From: a virus
Direction: 5' to 3' (one strand)
IMG/VR virus record: IMGVR_UViG_3300020222_003330
Coordinates: 1-25,672 of that record
Length of the DNA: 25,672 nucleotides
Part shown: piece after piece, positions 6,347-13,851 of the stretch
Position numbering within the stretch: the first letter of the stretch is position 1
Layout of the letters: each line of letters opens with the position of its first letter
Program-made: the position numbers and the translations under genes
The notes under the pieces: generated by a model
The model's database searches: none
What the model saw: only the letters and a program-made list of their open reading frames with translations
Told to the model about the DNA's origin: nothing

Positions 6347-6754
6347 GTGATATTGCGAAGTGTAGATATGAATGAACCCGTCGGTAGTTCAATAAGCGCT
6401 GATCGAGTCTATGATTTTTTTGTCTCGCCCACAGCTGCTCGCAAGATTAGGGAGGCGCTGATTAAGAGAAAGACACCCAAGGCCAGTCTTCGAGTCGGTG
6501 TTCGTGGTGGCGGGTGTTCTGGGTTTAGTTATGTCATTGAGTTTGCCGATGACCCGCCTCGGGAGGGGCGTGACCTTGTTTACATGGTACCTGTCGACGA
6601 TGGTGAAGTTCGTGTAATCTGTGATAGGAAGAGCATCATTTATCTATCGGGCACGACTCTTGAGTGGGAGAAGACCTTGAAGTGGGAGGGTTTTAAGTTC
6701 GTGAACCCGAACGCCACGGGTACATGTGGGTGTAATGAATCTTTCTCGATTTGA
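6347..6754 (+). CDS. A-type iron-sulfur cluster carrier (IscA/SufA/ErpA family)
   Basis: This 135-aa protein uses the GTG at 6347; the ATG at 6368 would give 128 aa and is equally credible. Conservation begins at FVSPTAARKI. The family signature is complete: GGGCSGFSY with Cys57, and TGTCGCNESF at the C-terminus with Cys127 and Cys129, the three cysteines that bind an Fe-S cluster. Such proteins accept clusters from a scaffold and pass them to apo-enzymes in the cytoplasm. No cysteine desulfurase or scaffold is nearby, so host machinery would have to supply clusters. Its closeness to cysteine synthase suggests a shared role, which is inference. Confidence 0.93.
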   Translation: MILRSVDMNEPVGSSISADRVYDFFVSPTAARKIREALIKRKTPKASLRVGVRGGGCSGFSYVIEFADDPPREGRDLVYMVPVDDGEVRVICDRKSIIYLSGTTLEWEKTLKWEGFKFVNPNATGTCGCNESFSI

Positions 6755-6832
6755 TGAGTTGAAGTTTAATATCGGAGCTTGGCGTTTGTCCCGACGAGGC
6801 CGATCGATTCATGACGAACAGTGGCAGGAGAC

Positions 6833-7747
6833 TTAGATTGAGGTTGGTTGGAAATAATTGGTGTCAGTTTGCGCAGATTTAACATCGCTGCAACACCTGA
6901 ACCCTTGCTGATAGAACGAGTGATTTTGATCGTGGTTTCGCGTAGACGGTCGACATCTTGAGCGAACAGGACCCCAGTAACCGCCTTTGAGAATCGACGG
7001 ATATTTGCTGGCCCTCGTTGCTGTTGTCCATTCGTCGATGTTGCCAGTCATATCGTAGGCGCCAAATGGACTCACGCACTGTGGATCTGCGCCCGACGCA
7101 TGACCCTTCCACAGCCTCAACATTTCATCACCGCATTTTTTGGTTCCTCGAGGGATCATTTTAGATCCTTCGTATAAGATCCATTGACGATCGATGTTAC
7201 ACTTCGTCGGGTCTCTTTCGTAACCGTACGGATAGGGTATCACTTCTTCACCTTCACATGCGAAGGTCCATTCGTCTTCAGTGCAGAGACGTTTGCCTTT
7301 CGACTCGCACAGTTTAGTTGCTTCATGCCAAGTGACCATAATCCATGGTGCTGCTCCGATCTCATTTGGCCATTCATATGGGTCGATACAAAAGTGCATA
7401 TCTGATCTTGGCAACGATGATCTTATCTGTTCCCATTTTGTTTGGTCAAACACTGCGCATCTCTCCGGAAAGTTCTTGTTGATCCACTTCGTGCATGTCG
7501 TCTTCTGGAGGTATTCGATCGTTCTTACTCCATAGGGATTCATGTTAACATCACGCGCAGCCGAACCTTTCACTTCGATCATGTCGCCGCCAGGACAAGC
7601 TGGAGATCCGGCAGGTTTTAATCCTGGCGTGACTTTATAAACCCAGTGATTATCGATGAATCCCCATGAATCTTGTGGTGGAAGTTCGCATGATTCTCCG
7701 TTACATGAAATTGAAAGAAGAATCTTGAAGACCAGCGTAGAATCCAT
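6833..7747 (-). CDS. FGE/SUMF1-fold protein lacking the FGE catalytic cysteines
   Basis: This 304-aa protein uses ATG at 7747, chosen because TATTATT lies 5 nt upstream; a TTG at 7762 adds five residues. The N-terminus STLVFKILLSISC could be a poor lipoprotein signal. The formylglycine-generating-enzyme fold is clear: PWIMVTWHEATKLCESKGKR, LCTEDEWTFACEGE, YPYGYE, FGAYDMTGNIDEWT, LKGGYW, RSRCRPSTRN and GFRCCSD. In true FGE two catalytic cysteines lie between the GGSY-like strand and the RYRC strand. Here GGYWGPVRSRC has no such pair, so sulfatase activation is unlikely. Alternatives are a non-heme iron enzyme of the EgtB/PvdO type or a ligand-binding C-type-lectin-like domain. Confidence 0.85.
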   Translation of the reverse strand: MDSTLVFKILLSISCNGESCELPPQDSWGFIDNHWVYKVTPGLKPAGSPACPGGDMIEVKGSAARDVNMNPYGVRTIEYLQKTTCTKWINKNFPERCAVFDQTKWEQIRSSLPRSDMHFCIDPYEWPNEIGAAPWIMVTWHEATKLCESKGKRLCTEDEWTFACEGEEVIPYPYGYERDPTKCNIDRQWILYEGSKMIPRGTKKCGDEMLRLWKGHASGADPQCVSPFGAYDMTGNIDEWTTATRASKYPSILKGGYWGPVRSRCRPSTRNHDQNHSFYQQGFRCCSDVKSAQTDTNYFQPTSI

Positions 7748-7859
7748 ATGACAATAATACAACGTTTTTAAAAAGATTTAATTGTCGTCTTTCAGAATAT
7801 GACGTAGAAAAAACAATATTGATTTGTTTTGAGGCGTTTTAAAGAATATTTATTTGTAA

Positions 7860-8129
7860 ATGAACTCGGCGATCATATCGAGTGGTAGTTTAAATCAAGA
7901 CGATATCGGTATTCCGCACTGGGCAAAACCGACTATTTTTTTCCCAATTGATGTTGGTTGTCTGGCGAGGGTCTTACCGATCGGCGGGCCCACTTGGGCA
8001 AATGAGCTCGTAATTGTTTTGGAAGTTGTAGAAACAGCTCAACAAAAAAAATTTTTAAATCGATATAGGGTCTTCGGTCGCCTTGGTGAAACAACTTTGC
8101 CACAATACGCGTTAGATGCCCAGACTTAG
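7860..8129 (+). CDS. Small SH3-like family protein (divergent member)
   Basis: This is an 89-aa protein with an ATG start; AATATTTATTTG lies directly upstream. It contains FFPIDVGCLARVLP, then ELVIVLEVVETAQQKKFLNRYRVFGRLGET. That matches the scheme seen in the proteins at 8740, 10352, 17469 and 19443: a short strand with a proline, a V(I/V)xEV strand, an aromatic or charged turn, a (Y)(R/K)VL-type strand and a final turn. The GW dipeptide typical of the other copies is absent here. Function is unknown; the pattern suggests a small beta-barrel. Confidence 0.6.
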   Translation: MNSAIISSGSLNQDDIGIPHWAKPTIFFPIDVGCLARVLPIGGPTWANELVIVLEVVETAQQKKFLNRYRVFGRLGETTLPQYALDAQT

Positions 8130-8173
8130 CGAGTATATATTTTAACATCGATCTGTAATATTTAATTTGTCGC

Positions 8174-8201
8174 TGCTTTAAAGTCAAAGCACATATTTAT
8201 T
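8174..8201 (+). promoter_or_regulatory. Late-type promoter candidate
   Basis: TGCTTT-aaagtc-AAAGCA at 8174-8191 is a perfect 6-bp inverted repeat. ATATTTATT follows at 8193-8201 and the GTG start at 8206. It is one of the clearest examples of the recurring layout. Confidence 0.55.
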
Positions 8202-8205
8202 GTTT

Positions 8206-8712
8206 GTGAAGATAAGATTGAGCGAATTAAGACAGTTAATCCGACAAGCGATTAGCGAAAATATTCAAGAAGAGCTAATTGACCACACGCTATCTCACGA
8301 GAGTGCAGTGGTATTAGAAGATTCAGATCCAGCAAAGGGTCGAGGGAAAAAGCCCGCGGGTTCAGATAGACGTTTGTATACTGACGAAGATCCAGGCGAT
8401 ACAGTTCGTGTCAAGTTTTCATCAGCGAACGCTATCAAGAATACCTTAGCAAAGAAATCTTTCAAGGCAAAATCGCACGCCCGACAATCGCAAATCATTA
8501 ATTTAATTCACCAAAGAACACGTACAGCTCACGGTCGAGCGAAAGATCCAAAGGTGAAGGCACGATTAGGGCGAGCTCTAGATTATGCAGAGGAGCGCAA
8601 GGAAGCATCGAAGCGTAAGACGAAACGCATGCGAGAGTGTGAAGAACTAATACTGAGTTTGCTGGAAAGAATGTCTGATAGTCAAGACGTGGAAAACTGC
8701 GACGTTACTTGA
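8206..8712 (+). CDS. Tagged, basic, probably packaged protein
   Basis: This 168-aa protein starts at GTG 8206, so that the product begins MKIRLSELRQLIRQ, matching the shared tag; an upstream TTG at 8200 breaks this register. AISE/N and NIQEE could be processing sites. Residues 50-170 are strongly basic (KGRGKKPAG, AKKSFKAKSHARQSQ, RTRTAHGRAKDPKVKARLGRAL, KRKTKRMRE), as expected of a DNA-associated internal head protein. No enzymatic motif is seen. It is followed closely by a small SH3-like gene. Confidence 0.75.
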   Translation: MKIRLSELRQLIRQAISENIQEELIDHTLSHESAVVLEDSDPAKGRGKKPAGSDRRLYTDEDPGDTVRVKFSSANAIKNTLAKKSFKAKSHARQSQIINLIHQRTRTAHGRAKDPKVKARLGRALDYAEERKEASKRKTKRMRECEELILSLLERMSDSQDVENCDVT

Positions 8713-8739
8713 TAGCGAACAAACTTGACGGAGCGATCT

Positions 8740-8970
8740 GTGAAAATTGGTGATCTCGTTTTACCCGTAAAGTCTGACGAACTTTTATTTTCTGCTGAAT
8801 TCGTAGCGGATTCCAATTTTTCTCCTGTCGGTCGTATTTGGAACAACACGCTAGGAATAGTGATTAAAATTGAATGTTTTATACCACCTAGAGACTATTC
8901 GAGATTACAAGTTTTAGTCGATGGAAACTTAGGTTGGACGTATTCTGATTATGTACTGACTCTGACGTAG
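8740..8970 (+). CDS. Small SH3-like family protein
   Basis: This 76-aa protein starts at GTG 8740, which has GGAG 6 nt upstream; a TTG at 8725 would add five residues. The family pattern is complete: KIGDLVLPV near the start, IWNNTLGIVIKIECF, IPPRDYSRLQVLVDG, and LGWTYSDYVLTL at the end. It aligns along most of its length with the protein at 10352 (VGDMVIP, IWENDTIGTVVDV, PPRKYCQIKIIV, LGWSYSDYVKVI). The alternating strands suggest an SH3- or KOW-like barrel. The role is unknown; such folds often bind nucleic acid or proline-rich peptides. Confidence 0.75.
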   Translation: MKIGDLVLPVKSDELLFSAEFVADSNFSPVGRIWNNTLGIVIKIECFIPPRDYSRLQVLVDGNLGWTYSDYVLTLT

Positions 8971-9044
8971 AAGTATCTTTTCATAAACGCAGATGAAAAT
9001 GTAGAAAGTCACTGATACATATTATTGTATGTAAGGCAAAAGAG

Positions 9045-10355
9045 ATGCTACGAAAAACGTTGACCACTGGTTTTATGTTTTTATCGCTTGCGATACCGTA
9101 CTTCGCATGTTCAGCATCTTCAAAGTTGATAGGTTCAGGAGAAACGAGCGATGTTCTTGACCTCGACACATACGGTAATGAGGATTCGAAACACTGCGTT
9201 TCCGAGACGGCAACGAAGGTGTCTTCCGCACGACCCGTTGATATTATTTTTGTGATTGATAATTCTGGATCGATGAGTGAAGAGATAAATGCAATCACGA
9301 AGAACATTAACGATCATTTTGCTACCGTGATGGATCAAGCCGGGTTGGATTATCGAGTCATCATGGTTGTGAAGCACGGAAATCCTGTCGAGTCATGGGC
9401 TGTCGCCGCATGTTTTGAAGCTCCTTTGAGCAAAATTCCAGTTGGCGGGTGTGCTAATATAGGAACTTCTCCTCCTGGAAACAATCCTGGGAAGTTTTAC
9501 CATTATAGTTACGACGTTCAGAGCAATGATTCACCTTGTGTGATATTGGATACTTTGTTTTCTGTGAACGACAGACCTGACACGTTTGGTCTCGCTCCCA
9601 ACGGGTGGATCAAATGGTTGCGTACTTCTGCATTTAAAGTCATCATAGAAGTGACTGATGATTCTCCTGGTTGCTGGTGGTATCCTGATCCTGACAAACC
9701 CAAGAAGAAGATATTGAACGATTTTCAATCCACTATCGGCGGTCAAATCTTCGCACTAGAGTTTGATAAACTTTTAACAAAGTTAGCCCCACAACAATTT
9801 GGAACTCCCGAAAATAGAAATTACGTGTTTTATAGCATCGTGGGAATGTTGGAGAAACCCGAGGCTGTAGATGAAGATTTTGGAAAGCAGATCGACCCGA
9901 ACGGTAAACCTGGCGATCCTTTTTATCCAAATGAAGCTATCGTTAATGATACGTGTTCGACGGCCGTGACGCCGGGTCAAGGATATCAGTCGCTCAGCAA
10001 TTTGACGGGAGGCTTGCGCTTTCCCGTGTGTCAAGCCGACAAGTTTGATGTTGTTTTTCAAAAGATTGCAGAATCGATTGATTCTATAACAACTTCGATT
10101 TGTACGTTAGAGATCCCTGCAGGTGGTAGTGAAGGCCCAATCGACGTTGCTACCGTGGAATTAAAGATTAGTGGTGCAGGAAATGACGCACTTGTTCTTG
10201 TGAAGGACGAGACATCTTGTACCGGAGCTGCTGATGAATATTATATCGACGCGACTGGCGGGCTTGTTGCCTTGTGTCCTGAAACGTGCAAGTTGGTGAA
10301 ATCTTCGTCAGAAGATGTATTGATGACAGCTGGCTGCGTAATTGACATCAAATGA
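9045..10355 (+). CDS. vWA-domain lipoprotein
   Basis: This 436-aa protein has the signal peptide MLRKTLTTGFMFLSLAIPYF followed by ACS, with Cys22 the likely lipid anchor. A von Willebrand A domain starts near residue 65 with VDIIFVIDNSGSM, whose D72-x-S74-x-S76 is the metal-binding MIDAS motif. Many paired cysteines follow, consistent with an oxidising periplasm or surface location. The C-terminal region (SICTLEIPAGGSEGPI onward) is beta-rich. Very similar architectures occur in myxobacterial surface lipoproteins. It overlaps the next gene by ATGA (10352-10355), implying translational coupling. TACATA-ttattg-TATGTA, an inverted repeat, lies about 20 nt upstream. The role in a phage is unknown; adhesion or envelope remodelling is a guess. 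Confidence 0.85.
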   Translation: MLRKTLTTGFMFLSLAIPYFACSASSKLIGSGETSDVLDLDTYGNEDSKHCVSETATKVSSARPVDIIFVIDNSGSMSEEINAITKNINDHFATVMDQAGLDYRVIMVVKHGNPVESWAVAACFEAPLSKIPVGGCANIGTSPPGNNPGKFYHYSYDVQSNDSPCVILDTLFSVNDRPDTFGLAPNGWIKWLRTSAFKVIIEVTDDSPGCWWYPDPDKPKKKILNDFQSTIGGQIFALEFDKLLTKLAPQQFGTPENRNYVFYSIVGMLEKPEAVDEDFGKQIDPNGKPGDPFYPNEAIVNDTCSTAVTPGQGYQSLSNLTGGLRFPVCQADKFDVVFQKIAESIDSITTSICTLEIPAGGSEGPIDVATVELKISGAGNDALVLVKDETSCTGAADEYYIDATGGLVALCPETCKLVKSSSEDVLMTAGCVIDIK

Positions 10356-10606
10356 ATCGTCGCAGAGGAATCAACGTCGGTGACATGGTCATACCCATCG
10401 ACGACCGAGATTTCTTATATTCAATACCTGAAAAACTTGAGTCAGAAGACGACCCGATTGATTTGATTTGGGAAAATGATACGATTGGCACTGTGGTCGA
10501 TGTGAAGGAATTTGAACCGCCTCGAAAGTATTGTCAGATTAAAATTATTGTTGGAGATATTTTGGGTTGGTCTTATTCCGACTACGTTAAGGTGATTCGT
10601 TTATGA
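10352..10606 (+). CDS. Small SH3-like family protein
   Basis: This 84-aa protein, with an ATG that overlaps the upstream stop, belongs to the same family as the protein at 8740. It has NVGDMVIPI, an acidic loop ESEDDPIDLIWEND, GTVVDVKEFEPPRKY, QIKIIVGDILGW and SYSDYVKVIRL. It also overlaps the following short gene by ATGA. The tight overlaps mean it is made together with the vWA lipoprotein, yet it has no signal sequence and should be cytoplasmic. Confidence 0.78.
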   Translation: MNRRRGINVGDMVIPIDDRDFLYSIPEKLESEDDPIDLIWENDTIGTVVDVKEFEPPRKYCQIKIIVGDILGWSYSDYVKVIRL

Positions 10607-10776
10607 ATCTAAGCGGTCTCAGATCGCTAGTGAGTTGGCGAACTTTCATCACGGGACTCCTCTTCGGCTACATCTTTGCATGGGCTATCCATCGGTCATC
10701 TTTCATCTGGGACTTTAATCGAGGTTGGATAGAGGAGCCCGTGCCCATTCTCTCGCCTAGTTGGAGTCGTCCATGA
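10603..10776 (+). CDS. Small single-pass membrane protein, 57 aa
   Basis: The ATG overlaps the stop of the preceding gene (ATGA at 10603-10606). The product has a basic N-terminus (MNLSGLRSLVSWR), one hydrophobic segment TFITGLLFGYIFAWAIH, then IWDFNRGW and a proline-rich tail EEPVPILSPSWSRP. The orientation is probably N-in. Stop-start coupling on both sides and a clean membrane segment support a real gene. No family is recognised; size and shape would suit a spanin- or holin-like accessory, but there is no proof. Confidence 0.55.
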   Translation: MNLSGLRSLVSWRTFITGLLFGYIFAWAIHRSSFIWDFNRGWIEEPVPILSPSWSRP

Positions 10777-10829
10777 GCAGTGATGCTGACTCAAGCGCCA
10801 CCAGAACAGTAGAATATTCTAAAAATTGA
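10773..10829 (+). CDS. Possible 18-aa peptide coupled to the previous gene
   Basis: Another ATGA overlap at 10773-10776 opens an 18-residue frame (MSSDADSSATRTVEYSKN) that ends just before the convergent RibA gene. The repeated coupling pattern is the only support. Confidence 0.15.
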   Translation: MSSDADSSATRTVEYSKN

Positions 10830-10837
10830 TTTAAGCG

Positions 10838-11467
10838 TCACATAGTGGGCAACCAGTGACCCATTCTATCCCGCTTTGAAATTAAATATGATTTTGAATA
10901 AATATTCGTGGAACACACGATGCTTTTTCTCTCAGCACGCACACCGCAATTTTTGATTGCTTCCAGCTTGAGAGGATTGTTGGTGAGCAGCTGTATGGAC
11001 GCCACACCCAAGTGCTTGAGCATCTCTGCAGCGGAGGTGTAGTCTCTCATGTCGTCGGGCAGACCTAAGCGTCGATTTGCGTCCACAGTGTCGTATCCCT
11101 CTGACTGTAGTTTGTAAGCTCGAATCTTATTAGCTAGACCGATTCCTCTGCCTTCCTGCCTGAGATACAATAACACGCCCTTACCTGCTTGAGAGATCGT
11201 CTGCTGCGCCTCAAGAAGCTGCTTGCGGCAGTCACACTTCAGCGAGCCGAACACCTCGCTCGTGAGGCACTCGGAGTGAACTCGGACAAGCACACCTTCT
11301 TCACCCTGGAGTTTACCCATCGTGAGTGCGATGTTATCTCGTGAGAGGCCGCAATCGAATCCTGTTTTGTTCTCATCTTCTTCCCAGCGGAACACGTGCA
11401 TGTTAAACGTTCCCCACTCTGTGGGAACAGGTGCAGAGGCTAATACTCGTAATCTATTTATTTCCAT
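10838..11467 (-). CDS. ribA: GTP cyclohydrolase II
   Basis: This 209-aa protein is of normal length for stand-alone RibA, which opens GTP to the first pyrimidine intermediate of riboflavin synthesis. All signatures are present: VRVHSECLTSEVFGSLKCDC with the three zinc-binding cysteines, LRQEGRGIGL, the YDTVDANRRLGLPDDMRDY region, LLTNNPLK, and a C-terminal KRDRMGHWL. It is the II type, not FolE, so it is not the entry point to queuosine or folate. GTAAT and ATTAC arms lie upstream of GATTCTATC next to the start codon. No other riboflavin gene is in the window, so it would boost the host pathway or feed another pterin-like or modified-nucleotide route. Confidence 0.95.
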   Translation of the reverse strand: MEINRLRVLASAPVPTEWGTFNMHVFRWEEDENKTGFDCGLSRDNIALTMGKLQGEEGVLVRVHSECLTSEVFGSLKCDCRKQLLEAQQTISQAGKGVLLYLRQEGRGIGLANKIRAYKLQSEGYDTVDANRRLGLPDDMRDYTSAAEMLKHLGVASIQLLTNNPLKLEAIKNCGVRAERKSIVCSTNIYSKSYLISKRDRMGHWLPTM

Positions 11468-11571
11468 GATAGAATCGTAATCTGTCCGAACGCGTAATTA
11501 CAAGCAACTCGCTTTCTGCAAGAAGATGTCCCAGCTCAGCAAGTGTTAAGTGCAACATAGCATAACATCGT

Positions 11572-12141
11572 TTAAAAATTGCACCACTTAAATAACGAAG
11601 GATCGACTGCATTTGCCAGTGCAACCTGTGCAACGGACGCTGCATCAGGACACCTATAGACTCCGGGTTTGATGTAAGGTGACATGAGAGTGCCTTCTAT
11701 GTGGCCTGCACCGAGGAGGTGACCGATCTCGTGAAGCGTCACACCGAGCGGATCGATTTCATATCTTCCCACGTAGAGTTTAGCTTCTTTGCCCTTTACT
11801 TGAGCTGAGGCCAACACTGTATCGGGCACGTCGGGACTAGCTTTTGTTTCCCTGATCAAGTACGTGCAAGATCCATTAATACCCACTATTGGTATCATGC
11901 GGCGCCACGAGCCTATCGCTTTGTCCCAAGCCATAACAGCATCGATCACGCTGGGTAAAGTTTCGTTCGACACACTAATACACACTGTTGACGATTCAGT
12001 TGGAGCCCACGCGTTGTTTAAATGACGAGTTTTTATCCAAGTGGGTTGACACGAACTTGCAAAAAACACAAAGAAAAATGTAGAAATTGCGCACGCGATC
12101 AAACTCTCGTCGACAGCCCTAGCAGATTGATCAGTATGCAC
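11572..12141 (-). CDS. Matrixin-like zinc metalloprotease, lipoprotein
   Basis: I place the start at GTG 12141, since AGC-aaa-GCT and TATATTTAATTAC lie directly before it; ATG 12171 would add ten residues. The hydrophobic run LIACAISTFFFVFFASSC ends in a lipobox with Cys31. The catalytic zinc motif HEIGHLLGAGH (residues 137-147) and the downstream TLMSP Met-turn mark a metzincin of the matrixin type. The fold also carries several cysteines. The protein is about 190 aa, just large enough for a minimal catalytic domain, and there is no obvious prodomain. It is expected at the outer face of a membrane and could degrade envelope or extracellular proteins. Confidence 0.85.
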   Translation of the reverse strand: MHTDQSARAVDESLIACAISTFFFVFFASSCQPTWIKTRHLNNAWAPTESSTVCISVSNETLPSVIDAVMAWDKAIGSWRRMIPIVGINGSCTYLIRETKASPDVPDTVLASAQVKGKEAKLYVGRYEIDPLGVTLHEIGHLLGAGHIEGTLMSPYIKPGVYRCPDAASVAQVALANAVDPSLFKWCNF

Positions 12142-12162
12142 GTAATTAAATATAGCTTTGCT
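12142..12162 (-). promoter_or_regulatory. Promoter candidate for the metalloprotease gene
   Basis: On the minus strand AGC-aaa-GCT (12162-12154) is followed directly by TATATTTAATTAC and the GTG at 12141. It repeats the inverted repeat, AT box, start layout and decides the start chosen. Confidence 0.4.
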
Positions 12163-12200
12163 CGCGATCATTAAAGACTTGCTGATGAATTAATTGCAAT

Positions 12201-12226
12201 TTAGCACTAAGTTGTGTTAGTATAAA
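12201..12226 (+). promoter_or_regulatory. Promoter candidate, TGTTAGTATAAA class
   Basis: TTAG-ca-CTAA at 12201-12210 precedes TGTTAGTATAAA at 12215-12226, 3 nt before the ATG at 12230. The same 12-mer occurs at 16844-16855 in front of another non-structural gene, so this is a second promoter class distinct from the TATTTATT type. Confidence 0.5.
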
Positions 12227-12229
12227 CAC

Positions 12230-12790
12230 ATGCCATTTGATCCCAATAGTCCCTTCTGCCAGTGGACTCGCAACGTCATCGATGAGTTTAAATCCCTGTC
12301 AGATGAAGACATACGACAACGATTAATTGAGAAATCCAACGAATTCGCGGTCCTCATGACCCACGTCGAGGGTGACTTCAACATCGGAACAGCGATTCGT
12401 TCAGCGAACTTTCACGGTGCAAGAGAGTTCTTCTATTACGGACGTCGGAAGATGGACCGCCGAGGTGCAGTTGGGACGTACAAGTATACCTCGGTCACAT
12501 TTCTAGAGTCTTTAGAAAAACTTTTAGAATTAAAGAGAAGTTATACCTTGATCGGTTTTGAGAATAACCTGCCGGGTACTGTAAATCTCCATGATTTTAA
12601 CTGGAAATTAGATAAACCGCCGTGTATTGTAGTGGGCGAAGAATGTAACGGAATTCCTGCAGAAATCCTCGACCTATGCGACTCTTTCGTAGAAATCCCA
12701 AACTTTGGATCAGTTCGCAGCATGAACGTCGGATCTGCGGCATCGATTGCAATGTACGACTACGTCAGTAAGAAAAGAAGAATGTCATGA
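12230..12790 (+). CDS. SpoU/TrmH-family RNA 2'-O-methyltransferase
   Basis: This 186-aa protein has the SPOUT fold and would use S-adenosylmethionine to methylate a ribose in tRNA or rRNA. The three SpoU motifs are visible: DFNIGTAIRSANFHGA (motif 1, catalytic Asn and Arg), IVVGEECNGIP (motif 2, normally GxExxG) and IPNFGSVRSMNVGSAASIAMYDY (motif 3, knotted region). No N-terminal RNA-binding extension is present beyond about 45 residues. It overlaps the next gene by ATGA (12787-12790). A target cannot be assigned by eye; phage or host tRNA is a reasonable guess given the tRNA genes in this genome. Confidence 0.92.
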   Translation: MPFDPNSPFCQWTRNVIDEFKSLSDEDIRQRLIEKSNEFAVLMTHVEGDFNIGTAIRSANFHGAREFFYYGRRKMDRRGAVGTYKYTSVTFLESLEKLLELKRSYTLIGFENNLPGTVNLHDFNWKLDKPPCIVVGEECNGIPAEILDLCDSFVEIPNFGSVRSMNVGSAASIAMYDYVSKKRRMS

Positions 12791-13452
12791 ACAAAAACAT
12801 CATCTATAGTCTGCTATTTACACTCACCGCATGTGGGCCCGACCGCGGGTTTGAAGACAAGAACATCTTCGGGTCTCAAACGTCAGCCGGCGCAACTTCA
12901 ACTTCTTCATCTAGCGGAGGATCAGAGCCTGAGTGGCCGCAAGGAGATTCTGGCGTGGACCTGTCTCAGATCATTCCCGAAGGCATGCAGTGGGAAGGCT
13001 TTCGTCAAGGTCAGGAGGCTTCAAAAAAGATCACGCTTCGACCTCGTGATTGGTTCGATCCGACAGGTGATCGAAGTATCAATGCTGTGCTGGTGATCAC
13101 CACGAAGCATCAGTGTGACAAGTGCGCTGCAGAGGCAGGATTATTGGCTGAAAGGATCTCAATGTGGAAGTCAGAAAATAAGGGCATCAAGGTCGTCCTT
13201 CTCGTCGTCGACAATGAGAACGGGAAGTCTGCGACGCCTGAGACGGCACTAAAGTGGAGACTAGATTATTATCTCGTAGGCGCAGACGTGGGAATTGATC
13301 CTCTGGCTCTAATGTTACCTGACGTGGTGTTCGGCATGCCGTACCACACGATCGTCGACCCCCGGAACATGACAGTAGTTGGTACTCAAGAAGGTATCAT
13401 TGGTGACTACAAGATGCTCGAGGATCTGTCAGCAAAGAATTCAAATGATTAA
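12787..13452 (+). CDS. Thioredoxin-fold lipoprotein
   Basis: This 221-aa protein has a classic lipoprotein signal (MNKNIIYSLLFTLTACG, Cys16). A Ser/Thr/Gly/Ala-rich spacer of about 30 residues follows, typical of tethered outer-membrane lipoproteins. A thioredoxin-like domain then reads SINAVLVITTKHQCDKCAAE with Cys110-x-x-Cys113, a KVVLLVVDNE strand, and GMPYHTIVDP containing the cis-proline. It would act as a periplasmic or surface disulfide oxidoreductase. It is translationally coupled to the SpoU gene by a 4-nt overlap, an odd pairing of an RNA enzyme with an envelope protein. It resembles myxobacterial TlpA-type lipoproteins. Confidence 0.85.
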   Translation: MNKNIIYSLLFTLTACGPDRGFEDKNIFGSQTSAGATSTSSSSGGSEPEWPQGDSGVDLSQIIPEGMQWEGFRQGQEASKKITLRPRDWFDPTGDRSINAVLVITTKHQCDKCAAEAGLLAERISMWKSENKGIKVVLLVVDNENGKSATPETALKWRLDYYLVGADVGIDPLALMLPDVVFGMPYHTIVDPRNMTVVGTQEGIIGDYKMLEDLSAKNSND

Positions 13453-13557
13453 TCCAAGCGGTCAATGTCATTTGTAAAAAATGTCTAAGTTGTTTATTAC
13501 AAACGAATAAAAATAGACCAGCTGGTTTAACACCTCACAAACTGTTGAATAGTTATC

Positions 13558-13713
13558 TTGTCAGCGAACGACGTGTCGAAGTTGGACGTGTCCCTCACGA
13601 GTCGCCCCTCACGATTTAAGTTTGTTCGTGAGTTTGGTCCACCTCCGGATGCTGTGAGAGCAAGCATCCTGAAGGACCCAGAATTAATCGAAAAAACTCG
13701 AGGATTATCATAG
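13558..13713 (+). CDS. Possible small protein, 51 aa
   Basis: The roughly 400-base gap between the thioredoxin-like and tagged genes contains this TTG-started frame, preceded directly by AATAGTTATC, which resembles the late box. The product reads MSANDVSKLDVSLTSRPSRF, then KFVREFGPPPDAVRASI, then LKDPELIEKTRGLS: polar, with a plausible C-terminal helix. A GTG at 13573 is an alternative start. A longer minus-strand frame over the same bases (13527-13832) looks less protein-like. Nothing else is visible in the gap. Confidence 0.3.
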   Translation: MSANDVSKLDVSLTSRPSRFKFVREFGPPPDAVRASILKDPELIEKTRGLS

Positions 13714-13825
13714 ACCAAGTTTTTTCTAAATTGTCTGAAACAAACAGAGAAGTCATAGTCAAATAATAGATCGTGAACCCGGAACTTAAGTAAATTTGTA
13801 GCTTTATGCGCAAGGCAATATTTAC

Positions 13826-13851
13826 TAAGCATTGTTGCTTAAGAGTATTTT
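13826..13851 (+). promoter_or_regulatory. Late-type promoter candidate
   Basis: TAAGC-attgtt-GCTTA at 13826-13841 is a perfect 5-bp inverted repeat. TATTTT follows at 13846-13851, immediately before the ATG at 13852. Confidence 0.5.

Noticed and set aside
6755-6832. Open stretch after the Fe-S carrier that could extend a minor frame
   Set aside because: It has no start codon until a 23-codon tail that runs into the minus-strand FGE-like gene; treated as intergenic.
6833-7747. Interpretation as a genuine formylglycine-generating enzyme
   Set aside because: The two catalytic cysteines expected before the RxRC strand are absent, and no sulfatase gene is in the window.
13527-13832. Minus-strand frame of 101 codons in the gap before the tagged gene at 13852
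   Set aside because: No promoter-like box fits its start, composition looks random, and it covers the better plus-strand candidate at 13558 and the promoter of the tagged gene.
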